Source of the DNA: Macrotis lagotis
Lineage: Eukaryota > Chordata > Mammalia > Peramelemorphia > Peramelidae
Length of the DNA stretch: 64,000 nucleotides
Assembly: GCF_037893015.1 (NCBI RefSeq)
Contig: NC_133665.1
Location: forward strand, 192,600,722 to 192,664,721
Reading direction: 5' to 3'
The position numbers and the translations under genes were made by a program. The number at the start of each line of letters is the position of its first letter. The first letter of the stretch is position 1. The notes beneath the pieces were generated by a model that ran no database searches, was not told where the DNA came from, and saw nothing but the letters and a program-made list of their open reading frames with translations. Below, in pieces: positions 33,398 to 45,257 of the stretch.

Positions 33398-34446
33398 TCT
33401 TTCTAGAATAAAGGGGGAAAGGGGGAATTGTGGGGGTCAGAGGAGAGGGTAGATCATAGGAGAGAATAGTTAGATACAACACATTTTCTTTTTTTGCTTT
33501 TTGTAAGGTGCTGGGATTGGGTGGCCTGTCCAGGGCCATGAAGCTGGGTGGTTGCTGGGTCTCTGGGGTGGTATGTGGGCTTGTGACTTCGTGGCCCCAG
33601 GGTTGGTGCTCTGTCCGCCATGCCACTCAGCTGCCCTACAGCACATTTTTGAAGAGGAAGAGACAAAATATAATATATGGTAGTGGGGAAGTATGGATGG
33701 AGGGAATTACAGTCAGCAACAGCAACTGTGGAAAAATATGGAAGTAACTTCTGTGATGGACTTATCATAAAGACTGTGATCCACCTGAGACAGAGCTGAT
33801 GGTATCAGAACACAGATTGAAACACATTTTTTTTCTTTCTTTTATTTCATTTCTCAGGAGGTTCTATATTTTTGTGGGGGAGAGGATAGTATGTTTACTC
33901 TTAAACAAGAATATTTTAGAAAGTATAAAGTCATAGTAACCAAAAAAAAAAATAAAGGAACCAGAACGGACAGGAATTCAGGGAAGCCTGGAGGGATTTG
34001 CATGAACTGATGCTGAGTGAAATGAGCAGAACCAACCAGAAAAACACTGTGCATCCTAACAGCAACATGGGAGTGATGTTCAACCTTGATGGACTCGCTC
34101 ATTCCACCAGTGCAACAATCAGGGACAATTCGGGGCTGTCTGTGATGGAGAATACCACCTGTATCCAGAGAACAAATTATGGAGTTTGAACAAAGACCAA
34201 GGACTATTATCTTCAATTTAGAAAGAAAAACCATTATCTTATTATATAATTTTGCAATTATCTCTTATACTTTATTTTTCTTCCTTAAGGATATGATTTC
34301 TCTCTCATCACATTCAAATTAGATCAATGTATAACATGAAAAAATGTAAAGACTAACAGACTGCCTTCTGGAGGGGGGTGGGGAGAGGGAAGCAAGAATA
34401 GGGGTAAATTTGTAAAACTCAAAATAAAATCTTTCATTGAACAATT
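33398..34446 (+). mobile_element. L1-type retrotransposon 3' end inserted in unit B
   Basis: It is flanked by a direct repeat, AAAAAAAGATGTGAAAG at 33381-33397 and AAAAAAAGATGTAAAG at 34447-34462, and is absent from unit A at the matching place. It contains a relic of the L1 ORF2 end (TGAACTGATGCTGAGTGAAATGA) and ends in AATAAAATCTTTCATT plus an A-rich tail. A diverged antisense SINE-like piece lies at 33492-33645, with ACAACACATTTT/ACAGCACATTTT at its edges. An inverted copy of the 3' part lies at 38400-38930. Confidence 0.75.
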
Positions 34447-34526
34447 AAAAAAAGATGTAAAGTTTTGAATTAAGTGATCCAAGAAGAACTCTAGTAGCTA
34501 TCAATTTTTTAAAATATTAGAGGGGA

Positions 34527-34851
34527 GGGCGGCTAGGTGGTGCAGTGGATAAAGCACCGGCCCTGGAGTCAGGAGTACCTGGGTTCAAATCCGGTCTCAG
34601 ACACTTGATAATTACCTAGCTGTGTGACCTTGGGCAAGCCACTTAAACCCCAATGCCTTGCAAAAAAAAGGCAAAAACAACAAAAAAAATCCCTTTTCTG
34701 GGCAGCTAGGTGGCACAGTGGATAGAGCACCAGCCCTGGAGTCAGGAGGACTTGAGTTCAAATCCGACCTCAGACACTTAATAATTGCCTAGCTGTGTGA
34801 CCCTGGGCAAACCACTTAACCCCATTGCCTAGCAAAAACCTAAATAAAAAA
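34527..34851 (+). mobile_element. Tandem pair of marsupial tRNA-derived SINEs within one target-site duplication
   Basis: Two complete units (34527-34690 and about 34702-34851) sit head to tail. Both have the GGCGGCTAGG/GGCAGCTAGG head, the GGGTTCAAATCC/GAGTTCAAATCC box B and an A-rich tail. A single pair of ATTAGAGGGGA repeats (34516-34526 and 34852-34862) flanks the pair. Confidence 0.85.
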
Positions 34852-35054
34852 ATTAGAGGGGATCAAAAGCATGGAGAATATAGAAAATGGATTCTCCAAA
34901 GAGGAAGTTTATTTGGAAGTATGGAATTTCTAAGGGTATTTCTAAGTCAACCCCTCCCCCCACCTAAGTTTTTTGGTCCTTGCATCTTATTTTGATCAGC
35001 CTCACTGGTGGATGGTTCATTTATATACATTTATATGCATATATATGTATATAT

Positions 35055-35205
35055 ATTTGGGGGGTGAGGTGAGGTAGAGGGATTAAATGACTTGCCCAAA
35101 GTCACACCATGAGTGAGGATCAAGTGTCTAAGGCCAAATTTGAACTCAGGTCCTCAGACTTCAGGGCCAGTGCTCTATTCACTGTGCCATCTAGCTCTCC
35201 CAATA
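35055..35205 (-). mobile_element. CORE/tRNA-SINE, antisense
   Basis: AAATGACTTGCCCAAAGTCAC, TTTGAACTCAGGTCCTCAG, GGCCAGTGCTCTATTCACTG and TGCCATCTAGCTCTCCC: the older tRNA-SINE group of marsupials in reverse orientation. Confidence 0.7.
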
Positions 35206-36089
35206 GTTCATATTTAATTCAGACTTCTTTTCTGTATTTTGTTCTACCCCGAACCTATTTCATCAATATAAGAACATCATGATTTGGAAATTCCTTTATT
35301 TGAACCAGGTCTCCTGATTAAGACCAGTCCTCTCTCCATTCCATACTACCTCTTTCCCATCTAACTGTTATTACAAACTAACATAAAAATAATATTTTTA
35401 GACTGAAAAGTAAATAATGAATCATGTGGCCTAATTATTTCTTCTCCTACACAGGAATGTTGGGAGAAATCCAATAGCTGGGGGAACCCAAAGTTTGTAC
35501 TTAAAAGGATATTGATTTGCTAAGCACTGAGGGCCAACTGCCCAACAGGTTGGAACTAGGCCTCCTCAGCTTGGCATTGGACTTCATATAGAGGAAAAGA
35601 CAGTTTTTTAATGCATTAAAAGAAAACAATTAACAGGATATCAACCAGGATACAAGATTGGGTCATCTGATTTCTAATTAGATGAAAGATTAGGGGCTTT
35701 CTGAGGTGGGAGGGGAGAAGTAACAGTATCTGATTGACCAGTCTGGGGCCAGTTTTCAGATAAGACATAGGGACTACTTGAGAAGTATAACTGTGAGAAA
35801 ACTCCTCGTCTCACTCTTTGGATCTGGCTGGTCTCTGGTCAGTGAAGGCCATCCCAGCAGCAGGATGAGCTGACCCAGCTTCCCAGCCAGGTAGGGTTGG
35901 GTTCATACCAAGCCATAAGGTTTCCTCACAGTTCCCCTCATTAAATGAAGCTTTCTCTCACAAGACAGACATTTAACTATTGAAGAGAAAGGAAATGGAG
36001 CTAGTTCCAGAATTGGGTCACAGAGTCCCCCAATTCCCTTAATTTCCACTTTGATTCATGAGGAAGGGTTTACACCAGTCTCCACAGGT

Positions 36090-38400
36090 ATCACTTATCT
36101 GTCTAGAGGACAAATTTATAATGTTTTCATTCTCACCATTATGCCCTGAGAAAAGACCCCTGGAGAGCAGTTCCCACTTATCTTGGTACAACAGCTAATA
36201 CAGAGTCTAAGAACAGTACTAATGACCTACAAACAAATGGCCTCCACAGGTAAGGCTACAGCTCTACAAACTATATAGAGGGCTTCCGATGGACTAGTTT
36301 TGAGAGACTAGACTTACATGTCTCCAGCAAAGATAAACACCACAAAAACAGAAGACCAAAGCAATACTATGTTGATCATCAAGATAAAATAACGTCAAGT
36401 GTCCATGTATTCTAATAACCCACTCCCCAAATCCACTTAATCATCCCATTTTGGCTTGAGCTCCAGGTGTCTCATGTAGTCATCTGGCTTCTGGAAAAAT
36501 CTTGTCTTGAACATTAGGAATGAGGTCTCATCCTCTGGCTGATTCTGAAGGGAGCTCTGCTTCTGTGGTTCAGAGTCACTGATAGAGATTCCTAGATAAC
36601 AAGGCTTAATACAATTTAGTATAATCTCTTAAATTTGGTTTTCCAAACCTGAACCATCAGAAAATTTATTTTTTGTATAAATACATTTTATTGGTTTTAA
36701 TTATGCTATTAGAACTCAAATTGCTGGCTGCCATTTCTCTTAAAGAGAAAATTTCCAACTACCTCCTGGTGCTTTTTAAAAGATATACCACTTGTTTTTA
36801 TCTTTACCTAAACCTATATCTGATATAAGGATCTTTTTTTAAAAAAATTCTAACTTGTAAAATGAACTATTCTGTCTTTAAAAATTTTCAGATACATTAA
36901 AATGGGAAAATGTCACTCTCTTTGCAATTATCAATTCAGTTTTACTCATAAAATCCTTAATCCAGTTTTGAGAACTCATTTCTAAAACCTAATCAAAACC
37001 TAAATCAAAGCCTAAATTTCCATACTAGATACATTGAGACATAAACAAATGTATATAATTCTTAAAGGAAATAGTCTAATACTGTTGCTTTCTTAAATTT
37101 TACTATTCTATTTAATTAGAAAACTTTTACATTACATCTTGGTCTTATTACTTTGTCTAATTACCTCCCTTAGAAGGATACTACAATTTGACCACAAATA
37201 CAGACTAAAATTGTAAATTTTTCATACTTTTATCCTCTTATAGATAAATTTGTACTTGCAAAACTTCTCCTGCTCACCTGCCCTTATTATAAAAACTTGC
37301 TATGAAAAGAAAAAGGAGAGACATAGTTATAAGAATGCCAAGATTTACCTCCTCAAGGGTAGAGCTAACCTGACAAAAGCTCCCCTGGGCCACAGGAGCA
37401 CCCTTACTCTAGGCCCAAGGTAATCAGAGAGTAAATGTCCCCTCTAATATTTTTTTAAAAATTGATAGCTACTAGATTTCTTCTTGGATCACTTAATTCA
37501 AAAATTTTACATATTTTTTAAATGAATATTTAAAATTTTTTAAATTTCTTTTGGTATTTCTTTAGTAGAAAATGGAGATTTATAATACAACCAATCATCT
37601 CCATTAAGTCCACCCCCTGAATGGGGTGACTGAATCAGTGTCATTTCCAGACCACTGAGTCAGGCTCATATTAACCAGTGGTGGGGGGGAATGTCTTGTT
37701 TAGAAAGGAAATAGCACAATGAGAAAATGGGTTGAGAAGTTCCTACCCTGGGCTGCAGTAAGGTTATTCCCTCAACTCTTCCCAGGGACAGACATTCACC
37801 TGTAGTCATTCTCAAATTGTAGCATTTGCCATTTTTACTTTTGATTTTATCACAATTCAGACAACTGTTGTTGTCATCAAAATTCAAAATAATATTATAG
37901 ATCCAAGACTCTTTACCCCAAATAGTGACAGTTTACCAACCATCACTTGAAGCTTGAATACATTAGTTTTTCATGTTTCCTGAAGAGTTTCAATTAATTT
38001 TTACTTTACTAATAAAGTAAACTCAACCATATCCGAGGGTTTCAGATATATAGCAAATTCTGACAGTTGACTCACATTGTTATATTAAAATTGTGTCTTT
38101 AAACCAGCCTATACATTTTCATAATTTTTATAAGTGAGAACCAAAAACTTTGAAATGAAAACTTTTTATCAATAAATTTGTAAATCCTCCTCTCCTCCTT
38201 TGACAAGGAATGGGAGAGAGGCATCTTATTTTCCTGGTTTTAGGTTCTCAAACTTCATTATTTTCAGTTTTGTAATATTTAATGTGGTCAGTAGAACTGA
38301 TAAGATTTTGTGATCAGGTCTGAATACAAGTCTCAAGGGACTTCACAGATAATGATATCTGAAAAGATCTGTGCTATTTCCCCTTTAAACGGTAAGCTAT
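36090..38400. other. AT-rich stretch, no gene seen
   Basis: Low-complexity AT-rich sequence beyond the duplicated flank. Open frames are short. It may hold old LINE debris that I cannot place. Confidence 0.45.
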
Positions 38401-38930
38401 TATATTTTATTTTTAAAAAAATATTTCATTTATTTTGAGTTTTACAATTTTCCCCCCTGATCTTACTTCCCTCCACCCAACCCCCCACAGAAGGCAATTT
38501 ATCAGTCTTTCCATTGTTTCCATGGTATACATTGATCCAAATGTGATGAGAGAGAAATCATATCCTTAAGGAAGAAACATAAAATATAAGAGATAGCAAG
38601 ATCAGACAATAAGATACCAGCTTTTTCCTAAATTAAAGGGAATAGTCCTTGGTCTTTTTTCAAACTCCACTTTCTCAGGATACAGATGGTATTCTCCATC
38701 ACAGACAGCCCCAAATTGTCCCTGATTGTTGCACTGATGGAATGAGCAAGTCCATCAAGGTTGATCATCACCCCCATGTTGCTGTTAGGGTGTACAATGT
38801 TTTTCTGGTTCTTCTCGTCTCACTCAGCATCAGTTCACCCAAATCCTTCCAGGCTTCCCTGAATTCCCATCCCTCCTGGTTTCTAATAGAACAATAGTGT
38901 TCCATGACATTCATATTCCACATAAACTAT
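38400..38930 (-). mobile_element. L1-type 3' end, antisense
   Basis: Reverse complement of the 3' part of the element at 33830-34446: GGAAGAAACATAAAATATAAG, GGTATTCTCCATCACAGACAG, TCAGCATCAGTTCA. The two copies are inverted repeats 4 kb apart. Confidence 0.7.
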
Positions 38931-39279
38931 TATATTTTAAAAGAAAATATATTCCAGCAAATATTTGTTTTCAAATATCTATTTTTACTACATTTACTAC
39001 ATTCTTTCAACCGTTCAATTAAAAAAGCTTCCAGATCAAAAGAGAAGTTATTTTTCTAAAAGCATTTTTGTTACAATGATTTCTCACAGCATTTCACAAT
39101 ATAAGAAAAAAAAATAGAAACACAATAATATACACAAATACATTTAAAACACAAAATAAAACTTATTACCAGACAGATGCTATCAATTTAGTCAAAATCA
39201 TTCTAACAAAATCATTCACTTCCTCACCATTGGCATTTTATTTAATCACATCTAAAACCTAGGATAGAGTTAGCGTAGT

Positions 39280-39500
39280 CAACATTTATATGATGCTCAC
39301 CATAGGCCAGGTTTCATGTCAAGTATGTGATAATCATACTATCATTTGGACCCTCACAACAGCCCTGGGAAGTGAGGACTAGTATTATTTTCTTCTTTAT
39401 AGCTCAGGAAACTGAAGCAAATCGAGATAAGAGAACCTGCAGAGAATCCCAGCTAATACATTTCTGAGAGCAGGGTGTAAATCCAATTTCCTTACATTGT
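39280..39500 (-). mobile_element. MIR fragment, antisense
   Basis: ATTTGGACCCTCACAACAGC, CCTGGGAAGTGAGGACTAG, AGCTCAGGAAACTGAAGC, then a decayed core. MIR order, well diverged. Confidence 0.5.
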
Positions 39501-40961
39501 TCAGCTTTTTTTTTAAAATTTAATGCCACAATTAATAGATCACATTTCACCACATCATAATTTAGTTACTGGACAAATCTCAACCAAATCAAGCCTGGAT
39601 TTATCACCACAAAATCAAAATCTCAATTTTCTCAGAGCTATTAAATTCATAGCCTAGAGGGAACAATAGGCTTATTTTTCAAGATTCACAGCGGCACTTT
39701 CATCTTTCCATAATCTTTTTATTTTTCTTTCAAAAAAATCACCCAAAGAGTCTGGCACACATTAAGGGCTTATGAGATACATGCTTTTCCCCTCTATATT
39801 GCTATATTGAATTTTTTCCCTTTTTCCCTTTCATCCTTCATACATAAATGTCTTTAAATTTTGTAATAATGGAACAAATGGAGTTGTGGTCAGCCCTTAA
39901 CTTAACAGAGAAGTAGAGGGAATGGAGGTCTGCTAATAAGAGCAGGTGCTATAAAATAATGATGGGTGAGCCAAGGATGAGTTTATTTGATTCTGACATA
40001 GCCACTGTTTCAGGATAATTAAATGGTATTAAAATGAGTATCTTTTAAAATCTCAAATCCAGATTTTAGATCAAACAGAATTGAGCCCTAGATCTTTGGG
40101 GTGAATTATCATTGGAAATAAATGCTTTGAGGGACCAAAATGGCAGAGTCAAGGCAGAGACTCAAATGAGCTCTTCCCCCAAACCCCTCCAAATATCTTT
40201 AAATAATGACTAAAGAAATCCTAGAGCAGCAGAATCCATAGAAAGATGGAGTGAAACAATTTTCCAGCCCAAGAAGACTTAGAAGGGGGTAGGTCTGATA
40301 CACTGGGGTGAGAGTGGACATGTAGCCTAGGCCCCAGCAAACCAGGAGCAGGACTTGGGGTAATGGAATCAGTGTCATTTCCAGACCACTTAGCCCATAG
40401 ATGGGATGGGGATCAGACAATGGATGAGAAGATTTACAGTTTCCTTCAAGTAGGACTCTGTTGCATTGCCTAGACTTGGACTTGGGTTCAGTGCCAGTGG
40501 GAGGGGGAGCAGAACTGGGGGTGGCAGAGGAACCCTGGTCCTAGTTCCAGGGTTGAAAAGAGTCTTGTGGTCCCTCACAAACCAGTGCACAGGAGAGTAT
40601 TAAACACATCTCATCTTAGATGATACCACTGTGAAAGAGCCAAAAATCTTACAGGTCCTCAGAATTACCTCAGACAAGTTTGAGACAATACCCTGACTAC
40701 TAGGGAGGCAGAGACGCAGAGAGTTAAAAGTCAAGAAAATGGAAAATGAGAAAACAACAAAAAAGAAATTCAGACCATAAAAAATTATTAAAGTGACAAG
40801 GAATATCAAAACACACAATCAGAAGAAGACAACCAAGTCAAAATTCCTACATCTCAAAGAAAAATATGAATTGGTCTCAGGCCATGGAAGAGCTCAAAAA
40901 GGACTTTAAAAATTAAATAACAGAGGCAGAGGAAAAACTGGAAAAAGAAATGAGAGTGATG

Positions 40962-41133
40962 GGGTGGCTAGGTGGCGTAGTAGGGGTGGCTAGGTGGCAT
41001 AGTGGATAAAGCACCGGCCTTGGAGTCAGGAGTACCTGGGTTCAAATCTGGTCTCAGACACTTAATGATTACCTAGCCATGTGGCCTTGGTCAAGCCACT
41101 TAACCCCATTTGCCTTGCAAAAAAAAAACTAAA
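40962..41133 (+). mobile_element. WSINE1-like SINE with duplicated 5' head, inside the HAL1-like element
   Basis: It is flanked by a perfect 20-bp target-site duplication ending GAAATGAGAGTGATG (40942-40961, 41134-41153). The first ~20 bases (GGGTGGCTAGGTGGCGTAGTA) are repeated before the normal full-length SINE begins. Confidence 0.9.
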
Positions 41134-42097
41134 AAAAAGAAATGAGAGTGATGCAAGAAAATCATAAAAAAGTCAACAGCTTGGTAAAGGACACACAAGA
41201 AATACTGAATAATATCTTAAAAAAACAGAACAGGCCATATGGTAAAAGAGGAACCAGAGTCCAATGAAGGAAAGAAATGCCTTGAAAATTAGAGTTGACT
41301 AAATGGAAAAAGAGGCACAAAACTTCACTGAAGAAAATAATTCCTTAAAAATTAGAATTGAGCAAGTGGGAACTGATGATTTTATAAGACATCAAGAAAC
41401 AAGAATGGAAAAATAGAAGACAATATGAACTATCTCATTGGAAAAACTACTGATATGGAAAATAGATCCAGAAGAGATAATTTTAAAATTATTGGATGTT
41501 CTGAAAACCATGATCAAAAAAATAACCTAGATATTATCTTTCAAGACATCATAATTCAAGAAATTATCAAACTGCTCTGATATACTAGAACCATAAGGTA
41601 AAAGAGAAATTTAAGTCCACCAATGACTTCCTGAAAGAGATCCCAAAGGAAAATTCCCAGAAAATGTATAACCAAATTCCAGTACTCTCAGAACAAGGAG
41701 AAAATATTGTAAGAAGCCAGAAAAATAACAATTCAAGGCTCACAGAGCCCCAGCCAGGATAACACAAGATTTAGCAGTTTCTACATTAAAAAATTTAAGG
41801 GTTTGGAATATGATATTCCAGAGGGCAAAGGAATTAGGATTACAACCAAGAGTCACCTACACAGCAGAAGTGAAATTGTGAACTTTCAAGTATTTCTGAT
41901 GAAAACACCAGAGCTGAATAGAACATTTGATTCTTAAATACAAATTCAAGAGAAACATAAAAAGATAGAAGTCAGATGGTTCTTAAGACTACAGTCTTGT
42001 GTTCACATTCTTGTAGTTCACATACTTGTAGCTCAAAAGAATTTTCTTATTATTTCTTTTTTTAAGAATTTTCATATTATTAAGGCAAATAGAAGGA

Positions 42098-42132
42098 ATA
42101 TATATATATATTTATAATATATATATATATAC
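42098..42132. repeat. (TA)n tract
   Basis: TATATATATATA runs with short interruptions, inside the HAL1-like element. A similar tract lies at 30012-30060. Confidence 0.85.
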
Positions 42133-42276
42133 ATACAGAACACAGACATAAATTGAATATGATGGGATGATATCTTAAAAATTAAAATTAAAGGGAAGAA
42201 AAAATACACCAGAGAAAAGGAAAAAGGAAGAGGGATAAATTATCTGACAAAAATGACATCAAAAATAGTGGAGGGG

Positions 42277-42425
42277 TTGGGGCGGCTAGGTGGCATAGTG
42301 GATAAAGCACCGGCCTTGGAGTCAGGAGTACCTGGGTTCAAATATAGTCTCAGACACTTAATAATTACCTAGCTGTGTGGCCTTGGACAAGCCACTTAAC
42401 CCCATTTGCCTTGAAAAAACCTAAA
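42277..42425 (+). mobile_element. WSINE1-like SINE inside the HAL1-like element
   Basis: Full-length unit from GGCGGCTAGGTGGCATAG to TTGCCTTGAAAAAACC. The 16-bp target-site duplication AAAAATAGTGGAGGGG lies at 42261-42276 and 42426-42441. Confidence 0.9.
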
Positions 42426-43049
42426 AAAAATAGTGGAGGGGAGAGGGTGGCAATTGCTTGAGCCACACTCTCATTGGAATGCCCATTCAGTTGCAGGTAG
42501 AAATTGATTTTATCATACAGAAAAGTAGGAAGGGGATAAGAGAAAGGAGAGAGAGCAGATAGAAGGGAGAACAATTTGGGAAAGGTAAAAATCAGAAGCA
42601 AAGCACTTGAGAATAGACAGGGTTAAAGCAGAGAGAGAGAGTAGAACAAATGGGGGAAAATAAGATGGAGGGGAAATACATAGTCATCATTAGTGTGAAA
42701 AAATTGTCATTGCATTTCTCTATTAAAGACTTCATTTCTCAAACATATAGAAAACTATGTAAAATCTATAGTATTAAAAGTTGTTCTTCAATTGATAAAC
42801 GATCAAAAGATATTAACAGCCAATTTTCAGACAAAGTAAACAAAACTACCTACAGTCATAAGAAGAAAGTGCTCAAAGTCCCGAGAAATGCAAATTAAAA
42901 CAATTCTGTGTTTTCACATCAGACCTGTCCATGATAGAGCAGGATTTTCCACAAACATTGAAAAGGAGAGTTGGGCAAATAGTCTTTTGCTTCTTAGCTG
43001 AAGGACAAAGCTCTGGGAAGGAACTCACCTGGACCCCACTGCCTCCTTC

Positions 43050-43062
43050 CCACTAGAGGGCA
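43050..43062 (+). promoter_or_regulatory. Candidate CTCF-like site, plus orientation
   Basis: CCACTAGAGGGCA matches the first 13 positions of the CTCF core; the next two do not. It lies in a non-LINE island between two L1 pieces. Confidence 0.4.
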
Positions 43063-43439
43063 TAGGAACATAACACAAATTCCTTTTGTTAGGAAGCAGC
43101 TGTCAAGTGCAAAGGGACCAAAAGACACTTTCCTAGAACTAGACAATTCTTGTAACTGAAGTACCAAGGGTTCAGCATCTCCTGGTTAGTTAAAACTCAA
43201 TCCCAGGAGGTCACTGCCTTCCTCTTGGCCTGTATCCGTCCACCTGCCTCACCCTCCAGCCCAGGGACAGTGGACTGGACCCTTTCCCTCAGCAATGTCA
43301 GTAGAGGGGAGCTGAAAGTCTCTTGGCATTGGTCCTGATCCCCCAACCCCCACCCCATCCTGGGAGCTGGGTTGTCAGGTTGGCAGCTTCCAGGGCTTTC
43401 TGGATTTGTGTGGATAACCCTGGGGTTGTCACCAGACTG

Positions 43440-43860
43440 TCTTAGTGAAGGTAACCACAGAAATAGTGTGCAGCAAAAGCCACAGATAAGAAACTGATCC
43501 TGGGTTAAAAAGATCTAGACTGGAAAATGCCATCTGCATCCAGAGCAAAAGCCAGGGTGTCTGGAGGCAGGCCTGTGCATACCATATCCACTTTTCAAAC
43601 CTTGTTTTCTTTTTCTTATGGTTTTTCCCTTTAGTTCTGATTCTTCTTTCACAAAATGACTACTATCGAAATACGTTCATCACTATTGTCCAAGTACAGC
43701 CTAATCAGGTTATTTGCTGTGCCTTGTTGGCCCAGGAGGAGAGGGAGGGAGGGGAAACATGGAACTCTAAAGTTTGCAAAGGATGAATGTTGAAAATGAT
43801 CTTTGCATGCAATTGGACAAAGAAAAGAACATTCAAAAAAGAAAAAGATCTAATAAAGCA
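43440..43860 (+). mobile_element. L1 3' UTR fragment
   Basis: Reads AAAATGCCATCTGCATCCAG, then TTCTTCTTTCACAAAATGACTAC, GGTTATTTGCTGTGCC, and the end GATGAATGTTGAAAATGATC plus TTTGCATGCAATTGGACAAAG, the standard marsupial L1 tail order. Confidence 0.75.
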
Positions 43861-44126
43861 AACAACCCATGGAAGCTATTTGAAAATGGAATATTGTATG
43901 AAAAAAAATCATGAAATGACCTAGAGCAATGTCATTCCCAGGTATAATTTTCTTATCACTCTCGCATTCAGTGGTTTAAGGCAAAGTTGAATTATTTGTG
44001 AGTGTGTTTCTGTGAGTGTGTGACTGTGTGTGAGTATAAGGGGGGACTAAGTGTATAAATGTGTTTGTGAATATAAAGAGGATATGTTTGTGTTTGAGGG
44101 TGTGTATGTGAGTATAAGGGGGAAGT

Positions 44127-44131
<5 letters not shown>

Positions 44132-44178
<47 letters not shown>
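44132..44178. repeat. (TG)n microsatellite
   Basis: About 23 uninterrupted TG units within a wider TG-rich tract (43990-44275). Confidence 0.95.
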
Positions 44179-44182
<4 letters not shown>

Positions 44183-45100
44183 GACCAAAAGGCCAAAAGG
44201 GGATCTATGTGTGTCAATTTAATGGGGAGAAAGTGTATATGAATAAAGGGGGCAGGTGTGTTTGTGTGTGTGTCAGAGAGGAGGGGGACCAGTGGGAGTG
44301 GGAGTGTGAGGAAGGGGGCCCTTATGCCTTTGGGAAAGGCATGCTCCTCTTCCCCCAGTCCCAGCCCAGTCTTGCATGTTCTATCTAATCGGGGGTTCCT
44401 CTGGTCTGTAAAACCCAGCTTCCACCGCTGCCAAGTCCCCGGAGATTTCCCACCCTGAAGGACCAAACACAAGCTTCTGCCTTGATTTGCTTCCTTCCAT
44501 TGGCCCCTCCTGACTTACTTTTCATAGGGATAGCTACACTGCAACCCCGAGGTGAGGAGGTTGAGCTGCCTGGTTGCCCTGGCATGGGCTCTGGGGGCTG
44601 GTGACCTCACCAGAAGCCCAAGGAAACCTGAAGAGGTAGGGAAAGGCCAGGTGAGCCTGTGGAGATGGCCTGCCCAGATAGAGATCAGCAGGGCCAAGAG
44701 CAGCCTGGTGACTCAGACTGGCCCTTCACCTCCCTTCCTGAGCTCTCCCCCCTGCCCCTGATGCCTCTTCTGTCTGACCATTTTCCAGGCTGCTCTTCAG
44801 GTCCTAAGTGGGAGCATCCCTTGTGACCTGGATCCACAGCCCTTCGGGGGGGGGGGGGCTGGTCTACCTGAGCAGAAATTCTCAGGTTCTGACCCAAGTC
44901 AAGGGACCTTTTCATTGCAAAGTTGCATCTGTAGGCTCAGACGTCAAAGATCCAAACCAAGAGACCACAGCAGAGAAGACAAGGCTTTGTTTCTCTCCCA
45001 GACTCCTTTGGTGGCTGTCTGGCTGAGCTTTGGCCTCCTCAGAATAATGATTTTTAAACAGTGGAAGGATAGGTTAAGTATGAAGGAAAATAAAAATTCA

Positions 45101-45257
45101 ATCTTTTTTTTTTAGGTTTTTTGCAAGGCAAATTGGGTTAAGTGGCTTGCCCGAGCCACACAGCTAGGTAATTATTAAGTGTCTGAGACCGGATTTGAAC
45201 CCAGGTACTCCTAACTCCAGGGCCAGTGCTTTATCCACTGCGCCACCTAGCCACCCC
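45101..45257 (-). mobile_element. WSINE1-like SINE, antisense
   Basis: Reverse complement of the same family (TTTTGCAAGGCAAATTGGG … CGCCACCTAGCC). The target-site duplication TAAAAATTCA lies at 45091-45100 and 45258-45267. Confidence 0.88.

Larger units (their letters stand above)
32426..36080 (-). repeat. Segmental duplication unit B (GPCR B plus upstream flank)
   Basis: Partner of 15671-19390, about 16.8 kb away in the same orientation, with ID3 between the two. It is interrupted by an L1-type insertion at 33398-34446 and a SINE pair at 34527-34851. Non-coding parts differ at roughly one base in five by eye, whereas coding parts differ at about 4 percent. Confidence 0.85.
40129..42930 (+). 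mobile_element. HAL1-like / L1 ORF1 element, decayed, with SINE insertions
   Basis: It begins GAGGGACCAAAATGGCAGAG, the usual start of marsupial L1/HAL1 5' ends. The ORF1 relic includes a coiled-coil stretch (AAAATTAGAATTGAGCAAGTGG) and the RRM-like NFKIIGCSENHDQKNNLDI, then FKGLEYDIPEGKG. ORF1 is followed directly by a 3' UTR-like region and only a short ORF2-terminus relic (42700-42900), with no reverse transcriptase domain, which is the HAL1 plan. Many stops. Two young SINEs sit inside. Confidence 0.7.

Noticed and set aside
35040-35060. ATATATG-rich stretch as a promoter
   Set aside because: A short low-complexity tract next to a SINE, with no gene following it.
44051-44242. Val/Cys-repeat frame
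   Set aside because: It is the (TG)n microsatellite translated.
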